Source: Candidatus Flavonifractor intestinigallinarum (GTDB lineage Bacteria; Bacillota; Clostridia; Oscillospirales; Oscillospiraceae). From it: a stretch of 64,000 nt of DNA. The notes beneath the pieces were generated by a model. It saw only the letters and a program-made list of their open reading frames with translations, was not told where the DNA came from and did not search any database. A program made the translations under genes and the position numbers. Numbering within the stretch: position 1 is the stretch's first letter; every line of letters starts with the position of its first letter. Where the stretch lies: the NCBI GenBank assembly GCA_019119165.1, contig DWXO01000047.1, forward strand, positions 35,738 to 99,737, in the 5' to 3' direction. This document shows, piece by piece, positions 47,140 through 54,377 of this stretch.

Positions 47140-47505
47140 TTACCCCTTTTGCATCAGTTGAACGGTAAGTCCGTCCGGACCGGTGAGGAAACAGAAGCGG
47201 ACCCCGGGGTGGGGCTCATGAATGGGGCTGGGGTTCAGCCCGGCGGCCTCCGCCCGGGCACGCTCCCCGTCCAGGTCGGCCACGGCAAAGCCCAGGGACA
47301 GACCGGCGTAACGGACGTCGGAGTGGCCCGCGCCCTGGATCAGCTCCACGGCGGTCTCCCCCTCCCCGCCGGAGAGGAAGGCGAAGCTGGAATCCCCCAC
47401 CGTGAACCGGCGGAGGACCTTCAGGCCGGTCCAGTCCTCCAGAAAGGAAAGAGAAGCCTCCAGGTCGGTGACGTAAAGGGTGGTGTGCAGATAGCGCATG
47501 ATCAT
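47140..47505 (-). CDS. VOC-family (glyoxalase I-like) protein
   Basis: MRYLHTTLYVTDLEASLSFLEDWTGLKVLRRF...GHSDVRYAGLSLGFAVADLD...HPGVRFCFLTGPDGLTVQLMQ. Confidence 0.88.
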   Translation of the reverse strand: MIMRYLHTTLYVTDLEASLSFLEDWTGLKVLRRFTVGDSSFAFLSGGEGETAVELIQGAGHSDVRYAGLSLGFAVADLDGERARAEAAGLNPSPIHEPHPGVRFCFLTGPDGLTVQLMQKG

Positions 47506-47516
47506 ACCTCCAGATC

Positions 47517-47552
47517 AAAAAGAGGCGCCGCGGAAAACCGCGGCGCCTTCCG
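47517..47552 (-). terminator. terminator of divIVA
   Basis: Minus strand GAAGGCGCCGCGGTTTTCCGCGGCGCCTCTTTTTG. Confidence 0.85.
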
Positions 47553-47570
47553 TCATGGCTTGTCAGCGGT

Positions 47571-48308
47571 TCAGCGGATCTCGTAGTCCTTGCCGAACTG
47601 CAGGTTGTCAAAGTCGATGCGGCGGGTGGGCTCCTCCACCACGTCGTCCTCGTCCTCCTCCGCCGGAGGGGCGGCGGGGGCCTTCCGGCCGCTGAGCTCC
47701 ATCAGCTCGTCGTACAGGCTGCTCTCCTTGGCGGCCTCGGGGGCTTTGGGGGCGGACAGGTCGGTGGTGTCCTCCTGCTCCTTCTGGAGGATGCGCTCCA
47801 CGTTCTCCTCGATGTCCCGGGCGGTGTCTCCCACCGGGTCCACCGACACGGGGGCGGAGGCGGTCAGCTTGGACAGGCCGCTCAAAAAGTCCATCTCATG
47901 CTGGTGGAGCTCCTTCAGCTTGCCCACATAGGCGGCGGTGGACTGCTGGGCGGCCACCAGACGCATCTGCTCGTCCCGGATGGCCTGCTGCAGCTCGGCC
48001 ATGCGGGCCTTGGCGTCCACCTCGGCGTTCTGCATCAGCTGGTTGCGCTTGCTCTCGGCCTCGGCCACCAGATCGTCCGCCATCTTCTGGGCGGTCATCA
48101 GGGCCTTGCGCATGGCGTCCTCGGTGGAGCGGTACTCCTCCACCTTCTCCACCAGCACCTTCATCTTGGCTTTCAGGGTAGCGTTTTCCTTGTAGAGGGT
48201 GGTGTAATCCGCCGTCAGAATATCCAGGAATTCGTCCACCATCGACATATTGTATCCGTTAAACGCCTTGGTAAAGGCGTGTTCCGAGACTTCCTGCGGC
48301 GTAAGCAT
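47571..48308 (-). CDS. divIVA: DivIVA-domain cell division protein
   Basis: MLTPQEVSEHAFTKAFNGYNMSMVDEFLDIL followed by coiled coil. Confidence 0.88.
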   Translation of the reverse strand: MLTPQEVSEHAFTKAFNGYNMSMVDEFLDILTADYTTLYKENATLKAKMKVLVEKVEEYRSTEDAMRKALMTAQKMADDLVAEAESKRNQLMQNAEVDAKARMAELQQAIRDEQMRLVAAQQSTAAYVGKLKELHQHEMDFLSGLSKLTASAPVSVDPVGDTARDIEENVERILQKEQEDTTDLSAPKAPEAAKESSLYDELMELSGRKAPAAPPAEEDEDDVVEEPTRRIDFDNLQFGKDYEIR

Positions 48309-48383
48309 AGGTTGATTCCCCCTGATTATTTGAATATCGTTACCGGTACGGCGGGCAGTCCGGGAGGCCCGCCCCGCCTGTCA

Positions 48384-48893
48384 TTAAAAATACAGCCCGT
48401 TGTTTTCTAACTCGTCGATGAGATCGCCCAGAATGTCCACATTGTAGGGCGTGATGATGTAGGTGGAGATAGCCACCTTCTTGATCTTGCCCTCGTTGGC
48501 GTAGGCCACGCCGGACAGGAAGTCCAGCAGACGGCGGGCGATGTCCTTGTTGGTGGACTCCAGATTGAGGACCACGGTGCGCTTCTCCCGCAGGTGGTCG
48601 GCGATCTCGCTGGCGTTCTCAAAGCGCTCGGGCTTCACCAGCACCACCTGCAGCTGGGTGGTGGTGTGGATGTTGACCACCTTGTTGCTGCGGCGTTCGT
48701 TATCCAGAGAATAGAGGCTGCCGGTGGACTCCTGAGCGGCCTGACTCTTGGCGCTCTTGCGCTCGGAGCGGTCGCCGCCGGTGCGGTCCATCCGCTCGCT
48801 GCGGGAGACAGGCTCGAAGTCGTCCTCGTAGTCGTCCTCGGGCTCGTCCTCATAGGGGCGGGCCAGCCGCCGCAGTTCGTCAAACAATCCCAT
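48384..48893 (-). CDS. sepF: cell division protein SepF
   Basis: VVNIHTTTQLQVVLVKPERFENASEIADHLREKRTVVLNLESTNKDIARRLLDFLSGVAYANEGKIKKVA. Confidence 0.95.
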   Translation of the reverse strand: MGLFDELRRLARPYEDEPEDDYEDDFEPVSRSERMDRTGGDRSERKSAKSQAAQESTGSLYSLDNERRSNKVVNIHTTTQLQVVLVKPERFENASEIADHLREKRTVVLNLESTNKDIARRLLDFLSGVAYANEGKIKKVAISTYIITPYNVDILGDLIDELENNGLYF

Positions 48894-48916
48894 ATTCGGT
48901 TACCTCCTGAATCCTA

Positions 48917-49624
48917 TCAAGCTTTATGCATGGGAGGGCGGGGGCCGAACAGGGCGGTGCCTACCCGCACCAGGGTGGCGCCCTCACGGACGGCGTCCTC
49001 ATAATCGCCGCTCATTCCCATGGAAAGACAGTCGATTGTGGTTCCATTATCCGGCATCTTGCTGCTTATGTCAACAAAAAGCTGTCGCATTTTCGCAAAA
49101 AAGGGCCGGTTGCCGTCGGGTCCCTCGGCCACCGGAGGAATGGCCATCAGCCCCCGGAGATTCACATGGGGACAGGCTGCCGCCTTCTGGGCCAGAGCGG
49201 GCAGCTCCTCGGGGGAGATACCGCTTTTGGACTCCTCCCCGCCGATGTTGATCTCCAGCAGAATGTCCTGTACCAGGTCCAGCTTGGCGGCCTGCGCCTC
49301 GATGGCGTCCAGCAGATGCTCCGAACCCACCGACTCGATGAGGTCCACCCGGCCCACCACCTGCTTGACCTTGTTGGTCTGGAGATGGCCGATGAAGTGA
49401 AGGGCGGCTCCGGCATAGGCGTCGTCGTCCAGATGGGCGGTCATTTCCTGTACCCGGTTCTCTCCGCAGATGGTCACTCCGGCGGCAATGGCCTGCCGGA
49501 TGGTGTCCGAGGTCTGGACCTTGGTGGCGGCCACCAGGGTGATCTCGGACGGGTCCCGGCCCACCTCACGGGCCGCGGCGGCGATGTTGGCCTTGACCTG
49601 CGCTACTTTCTCTTCCAGGGACAT
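48917..49624 (-). CDS. YggS-family PLP-binding protein
   Basis: VAATKVQTSDTIRQAIAAGVTICGENRVQE, HFIGHLQTNKVKQVVGRVDLIESV, CLSMGMSGDYEDAVREGATLVRVGTALFG. Confidence 0.95.
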   Translation of the reverse strand: MSLEEKVAQVKANIAAAAREVGRDPSEITLVAATKVQTSDTIRQAIAAGVTICGENRVQEMTAHLDDDAYAGAALHFIGHLQTNKVKQVVGRVDLIESVGSEHLLDAIEAQAAKLDLVQDILLEINIGGEESKSGISPEELPALAQKAAACPHVNLRGLMAIPPVAEGPDGNRPFFAKMRQLFVDISSKMPDNGTTIDCLSMGMSGDYEDAVREGATLVRVGTALFGPRPPMHKA

Positions 49625-49702
49625 GATAGGCACCTCCAAAAAATACACACATAATAAGGCAAAACCGTCTGCGCGTCTGGGGCGCAGCGGGATCGTCCCA
49701 AC

Positions 49703-50989
49703 TTATTCGATGACCTTTCCGTCGTACAGCTCGCCGGAGGAAATGATGATCTTGTCTCCCGCCCGCAGGGCCTTTTTGGCCGCGGTGGTGGTGGAGGTAT
49801 CGGCGGCGGTCACCAGGATGTAATTGTCCTCCTCGGCCAGGATGGACACCGGCTTGAACTCGGCCTGCTGGCCCACCAGGGCATACACCCCGGTGACAGA
49901 GACCTGGGATTCCTCCCCCGTCTCGCTGTCGGTGACGGTCTGCTGCTCCACCCGCAGGGCCTCCTTGGGCAGGCGGATGCCCGAGATGGTGTCAAAGACC
50001 AGCTCCACGGTCTGCCGCCGCAGCAGGGTGGTGTCCGAGAGGAACTTGTCGGTGGACAGCACCACCACCATCTGCCCGTCCACAGCGTCCCCCAGCCGCT
50101 CCACCGTCATGTCCACCTCGCCGGACCAGTCCCGGGAGAAGCGGACGGTGATGCTCCGTCCCTCCACCAGCCGGGCCGCGTCCGCCTCCGACAGGGTGCA
50201 GGCAAAGTACCAGGTGGAGTTGGTGATCAGCTTGCCGATGGCAGAGGTGTCCTCCGCCGGCTTCTGACTGGACAGCTCCTTCAGCTGGGCGGGGGTGATG
50301 GTCTCCAGCATTTCGGGGGTGATGAGGCTTTCGTATCCATCCACCAGGCCGGAGAAGATGCCCGACTGGGCGGCGGTGACCCGGCTGGTGCTCTGGGAGG
50401 CCTGGGCGGTGAGGGCGGTGATCTGGGCGTTTACATCGTCCAGGGCAGCCTGGAGGGCGGCGGTGGAGTCCTCCCCCTCGGCATCAAAGGTATAGCTGCG
50501 CTTGTAAATCAGGCTCTTCAGGTTCATGGTCTGGCTCTCCAGCCCGGTGAGATCGCCGGTGGCGGCGGCCCCCCGCAGGTCGGCGATGGCGTCGGCCACC
50601 CGGTCGCTGAGCTGGGCGGAGTCGCCGCTGCCGCCGGTCTGATCCAGGGCATACTCCAGCTGATCCCGCTCCAGGATCAGCTGCTGGAGGGTCTCCCGCT
50701 GGGCAAGTCCGGCGTCGCTCTGGTAGAGCAGGGCCACCGTCTCGCCCAGGCTGACCTTCTCCCCCTCCTCGGGGAGGATCTCCACCGTGCCCCCCTGTCC
50801 GGCCAGGACGGACTCCTGCCGCACCAGAAAGCCGGTGGCCTCCACGCTGTCGTCCGAGGTGTAGGTGTAGGCCAGCACCGTGGGATAGAGCTCCCGCAGG
50901 CTGCTGAAGGCGGAGACTCCGATGGAAATGAGCACCGCCGCCAGTACCACCAGCATCACGATGCGGGAATTCAAAGTACCTTGCTTCAT
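49703..50989 (-). CDS. HlyD-like membrane protein of the sepF cluster
   Basis: N-terminal TM, SVEATGFLVRQESVLAGQGGTVEILPEEGEKVSLGETVALLY (biotinyl-lipoyl-like), coiled coil. Confidence 0.75.
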   Translation of the reverse strand: MKQGTLNSRIVMLVVLAAVLISIGVSAFSSLRELYPTVLAYTYTSDDSVEATGFLVRQESVLAGQGGTVEILPEEGEKVSLGETVALLYQSDAGLAQRETLQQLILERDQLEYALDQTGGSGDSAQLSDRVADAIADLRGAAATGDLTGLESQTMNLKSLIYKRSYTFDAEGEDSTAALQAALDDVNAQITALTAQASQSTSRVTAAQSGIFSGLVDGYESLITPEMLETITPAQLKELSSQKPAEDTSAIGKLITNSTWYFACTLSEADAARLVEGRSITVRFSRDWSGEVDMTVERLGDAVDGQMVVVLSTDKFLSDTTLLRRQTVELVFDTISGIRLPKEALRVEQQTVTDSETGEESQVSVTGVYALVGQQAEFKPVSILAEEDNYILVTAADTSTTTAAKKALRAGDKIIISSGELYDGKVIE

Positions 50990-51003
50990 AGGCGCTCCTT
51001 TGG

Positions 51004-51240
51004 TCAGTCGCCACGCTCCTCCCGCTCCAGAGAGATGGCCCGCTCGGGCACGATGGTGGAGATCGCGTGCTTGTAGATCACCTGCTGCTTGTCCCCCGTC
51101 ATAAGTACCACCACAAAGGCGTCATAGCCCACGATCTGGCCTTTCAGCTGATAGCCGTTCATCAAAAAGGTGGTGACGTTGGCATGAGTCCGCCGGGCGC
51201 GGAGCAGGAACAGGTCTTGCAGGTTGGGTGTCTTTTGCAT
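51004..51240 (-). CDS. hfq: RNA chaperone Hfq
   Basis: MQKTPNLQDLFLLRARRTHANVTTFLMNGYQLKGQIVGYDAFVVVLMTGDKQQVIYKHAISTI; ATG 51240. Confidence 0.96.
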   Translation of the reverse strand: MQKTPNLQDLFLLRARRTHANVTTFLMNGYQLKGQIVGYDAFVVVLMTGDKQQVIYKHAISTIVPERAISLEREERGD

Positions 51241-51351
51241 TTGGATGCACTCCTTTTTCTCTGAGATACATCCAATATATACCAAATAATGGAAGGGTTT
51301 CGTCGAATCCTGGGGAAGGGACCACATTTCCCGGGACGAGTTTACGTACCT

Positions 51352-51468
51352 GCCTTCCCCCCTCAGGGGGGAAGGTGGCCCGCAGGGCCGGATGAGGGGG
51401 CGTGGGTAAGAAGAAACCCCTCATCAGTCAGCCTGCGGCTGCCAGCTTCCCCCCACCGGGGGGAAGCT
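51352..51468. repeat. family A repeat, full doublet, between mutL and hfq
   Basis: CCTTCCCCCCTCAGGGGGGAAGGTGGCCCGCAGGGCCGGATGAGGGG...CCCCTCATCAGTCAGCCTGCGGCTGCCAGCTTCCCCCCACCGGGGGGAAGCT, touching the mutL stop codon. Confidence 0.9.
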
Positions 51469-53456
51469 TATGCCCGTCCGAACCGCTTCTCAATCTGCTG
51501 ACGGGTCAGCTCGATGGCTACGGGCCTGCCGTGGGGACAATACTTGACCTCCCCCGCCATAACAGCTTTGGCCACCTTGAGCAGCTCGGCCTCCCCGTTT
51601 TTCTGGCCCCCCTTGATGGCCGCCTTGCAGGCCATGGTGTGGAGGAGGGCGTCCCGGGCGCTGTCCGGGTCGGCGGTGCCGCAGGTGATGAGCCTGCCCG
51701 CCAGCTCCAGCAGCACGTCGGGGATGGCGGCGGCCTCCACATCGTCGGGGGCGGTGCGGACGATGAGGGCCCCGCCGCCAAAGTCCTCCGCCTCAAAGCC
51801 GAAGCGCTCCAGCAGGGGCAGCTGGGCCAGCAGGGCGGCCCCCTCCTCCGCCGGAGGGGTGAATACCACCGGGGTGAGCAGGGTCTGGACCATGGGGGTG
51901 TATCCCGCCGCCTTCAGCCGGTCAAAGTTCATCCGCTCATGGGCGGCGTGCTTGTCGATAAGGAGCACCTTGTCCCCCTGCTCCACAATGATGTAGGTGT
52001 TCAAGACCTCCCCCGCCATACGCCAAGGTGTTTCTTCCGGCTCGGGCTGGGTTATCTGGGACGGGCCGATGTGGGCATCGGCCCCTACAGGGGTAATGGT
52101 TTGGGTGGGTTCATCGTCAACCGTAGGGGCGACCCTTGTGGTCGCCCGCGGGACCTCGGGGGTCACCTCCACGGGCGGGGTGACAGAAGCCGGGGCCGGT
52201 TTGGGCTGGGGCCGTACAGGCTGGATGGTTGGAACAGGCCGTTCCGGCACCGTAGGGGCTACCCTTGGGGTGGCCCGCACAGGCTGGGCCGTTTGGGCAG
52301 GCCGGGCGGTAAAATCCCGGAGGGGCAGAGACGGGGCGGGCTTGTCCGCCGTCTTGCGGAACTGCTCCGACGTCATGGTGCGGAAGGTGGTCTGATGGGG
52401 GGTCACCGTGTCCTGGGCGGCCTTGGGAGCCAGCCGGGGGGTGTCAGACAGGGCGGAGGGCCGGGACCGGTCGGCCTCCAGGGTGGATTTCACGGCGTAA
52501 TACACCGCGTCAAACACCTTTTTATCGCTGCCGAACTTGACCTCCTGCTTGGTGGGATGGACGTTCACATCCACAGCGTTGAGCTTGGTGGTCAGGTGGA
52601 GGACGCAGCCGGGGAACTTGCCCACCATCTTCTGGTTGGCGTAGGCCTCCTCCAGGGCGGCCATCATGGTGCGGCTCTTCACGTACCGGCCGTTGACGAA
52701 AAAGTGCTGATAGCCCCGGGTGCCCCGGCAGCAGGTGGGCAGGGACACAAAGCCGGTGACGCTCATATCCTCCCCGGAGCCCTTCACCGGGGTGAAGCCC
52801 AGGGCCAGGTCCCGGCCCAGCACGGCGTACAGAGCGGACTGGAGCTTGCCGTCGCCGGGGGTGAGCAGGTCCTGTTTGCCGTCCCGGAGGAACTTGATGC
52901 TCACCTCCGGGTGGGACAGGGCCAGCCGCTGCACCATGGCAAAGCAGGCGGCGCTCTCGGCGGAGTCCTTCTTCATGAACTTGAGCCGGGCGGGGGTGTT
53001 GTAGAACAGATCCTTCACCACCATGGTGGTGCCCTGGGGACAGCCCGCCTCCTCCTGGCTCACCACCACCCCCGCCTCCAGGGAGAGGGCAATGCCCAGA
53101 GGGGAATCGGCGGTGCGGGTGAGCAGCTCCATCCGGGACACGGCGGAGATGGCGGCCAGAGCCTCCCCCCGGAAGCCCAGGGTGCCGATGGCCTCCAGGT
53201 CGTACTCGGTGTGCAGCTTGCTGGTGGCGTGGCGCAGGAAGGCGGTGGGGGCCTCGTCGGCGGTGATGCCGCAGCCGTTGTCGTTGACCCGGATCAGGGT
53301 CATGCCCCCGTGCTGGATCTCCACCGTCAGCTTGTCCGCTCCGGCGTCGATGGCGTTCTCCATCAGCTCCTTCACCACGGAGGCGGGCCGCTCCACCACC
53401 TCGCCGGCGGCGATCAGGTCGGCCACATGGGAGTCAAGTTGTTGGATGTGAGGCAT
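51468..53456 (-). CDS. mutL: DNA mismatch repair protein MutL
   Basis: IAAGEVVERPASVVKELMENAIDAGA, GFRGEALAAISAVSR, C-terminal endonuclease-type QHAAHERMNF-like DKHAAHERMNF, ACKAAIKGG, CPHGRP. Confidence 0.97.
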   Translation of the reverse strand: MPHIQQLDSHVADLIAAGEVVERPASVVKELMENAIDAGADKLTVEIQHGGMTLIRVNDNGCGITADEAPTAFLRHATSKLHTEYDLEAIGTLGFRGEALAAISAVSRMELLTRTADSPLGIALSLEAGVVVSQEEAGCPQGTTMVVKDLFYNTPARLKFMKKDSAESAACFAMVQRLALSHPEVSIKFLRDGKQDLLTPGDGKLQSALYAVLGRDLALGFTPVKGSGEDMSVTGFVSLPTCCRGTRGYQHFFVNGRYVKSRTMMAALEEAYANQKMVGKFPGCVLHLTTKLNAVDVNVHPTKQEVKFGSDKKVFDAVYYAVKSTLEADRSRPSALSDTPRLAPKAAQDTVTPHQTTFRTMTSEQFRKTADKPAPSLPLRDFTARPAQTAQPVRATPRVAPTVPERPVPTIQPVRPQPKPAPASVTPPVEVTPEVPRATTRVAPTVDDEPTQTITPVGADAHIGPSQITQPEPEETPWRMAGEVLNTYIIVEQGDKVLLIDKHAAHERMNFDRLKAAGYTPMVQTLLTPVVFTPPAEEGAALLAQLPLLERFGFEAEDFGGGALIVRTAPDDVEAAAIPDVLLELAGRLITCGTADPDSARDALLHTMACKAAIKGGQKNGEAELLKVAKAVMAGEVKYCPHGRPVAIELTRQQIEKRFGRA
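52058..52090. repeat. family B repeat inside the mutL coding sequence, copy a
   Basis: GGGACGGGCCGATGTGGGCATCGGCCCCTAC, identical over 31 nt to intergenic 61191-61221. Confidence 0.92.
52121..52150. repeat. family B repeat inside the mutL coding sequence, copy b
   Basis: CCGTAGGGGCGACCCTTGTGGTCGCCCGCG. Confidence 0.9.
52250..52279. repeat. family B repeat inside the mutL coding sequence, copy c
   Basis: CCGTAGGGGCTACCCTTGGGGTGGCCCGCAC. Confidence 0.85.
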
Positions 53457-53489
53457 AGAAGTACCAACTTTCCAGGAAAGAAAATGGAA

Positions 53490-53561
53490 ACGGGCCGATG
53501 TGGGCATCGGCCCCTACCGTTAAAAAGGGCCTTGTAGGGGCGGGTGCCCACACCCGCCCGC
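53490..53561. repeat. pair of family B hairpin repeats upstream of mutL
   Basis: ACGGGCCGATGTGGGCATCGGCCCCTAC and TGTAGGGGCGGGTGCCCACACCCGCCCG. Confidence 0.88.
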
Positions 53562-53563
53562 AA

Positions 53564-54265
53564 TCATCTCAGGGCCCCCAGCAGCGTAAACCCATTGAGG
53601 GCCATATGGAGGACAATGGCGCTCCAGATGGAGCCGCCCCGATCGTAGCACCAGGCCAGAGCCAGGGCCATGGGGGCGTATTGGAGCATCAGCAGCAGGT
53701 ACCGCAGGTCCAGGGTCCCGAAGGCATACACGAACTGGACGGCGCAGTAGAAGGAATAGAGGACCACCGACAGCACATAGCCCAGGGGCCGGCTGTAGCT
53801 GCGGACCGAGCCGAAGAGCAGGCCCCGGAACAGGGGCTCCTCCACCAGGGGCATGAGCACCACCAGGATAAACACGGTGGCCACAGGGGCGAAGGCGTAC
53901 TGCTCCGGGTAGCTCATCAGGTTGGGGTTCTGCACCGGCAGGGGGATGAGGCCCACCAGAAAGGAGAGTACCTCGGCCCCCACCAGGCCTGTGATAAAGG
54001 CGAACAGGTTCTCGGGCAGCCAGTCCAGCAGCAGCCGGAAGCCGGTTTTCAGGAAGGACCAGAATACCAGAAAGGTGAGGCAGGCAATGATGAGGTAGTA
54101 CACCACGTTGGCCTCGGCCACCGGGAACTCCCCCTGATAGGAGCGCTGGACCCAGCCCATGAGCCAGGGGAAGAGAAACACATACAGGGCGAAAAAGACC
54201 CAGCCCCGGTAACATTCGGCCCTGGTAATCTGGGGCCGCCAGGGGCGGCGTCGTCCGGTGAGCAT
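53564..54265 (-). CDS. CPBP-family intramembrane metalloprotease (CAAX protease-like)
   Basis: PLVEEPLFRGLLFGSVR motif, polytopic; ATG 54265. Confidence 0.88.
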   Translation of the reverse strand: MLTGRRRPWRPQITRAECYRGWVFFALYVFLFPWLMGWVQRSYQGEFPVAEANVVYYLIIACLTFLVFWSFLKTGFRLLLDWLPENLFAFITGLVGAEVLSFLVGLIPLPVQNPNLMSYPEQYAFAPVATVFILVVLMPLVEEPLFRGLLFGSVRSYSRPLGYVLSVVLYSFYCAVQFVYAFGTLDLRYLLLMLQYAPMALALAWCYDRGGSIWSAIVLHMALNGFTLLGALR

Positions 54266-54377
54266 GATGTGTTCCTCCTTTGTGCGTGGAAATAGGATTT
54301 GTGTAGGGGGCGACACCCCAGGGTGGCTTCTCTTGCCCCCTTGGGGCAATTCACCTTCTGCCTACGTCGCCCCGTTG

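Noticed and set aside
51402-53537. 711-aa plus-strand ORF opposite mutL
   Set aside because: Antisense artefact; Gly/Gly-Arg-rich, crosses the repeats and contains no recognisable domain.
54300-54375. Another family B copy (gtagggggcgacaccccagggtggc...)
   Set aside because: Only the GTAGGGG start and some GC-rich pairing match; stem not convincingly conserved, so not counted.
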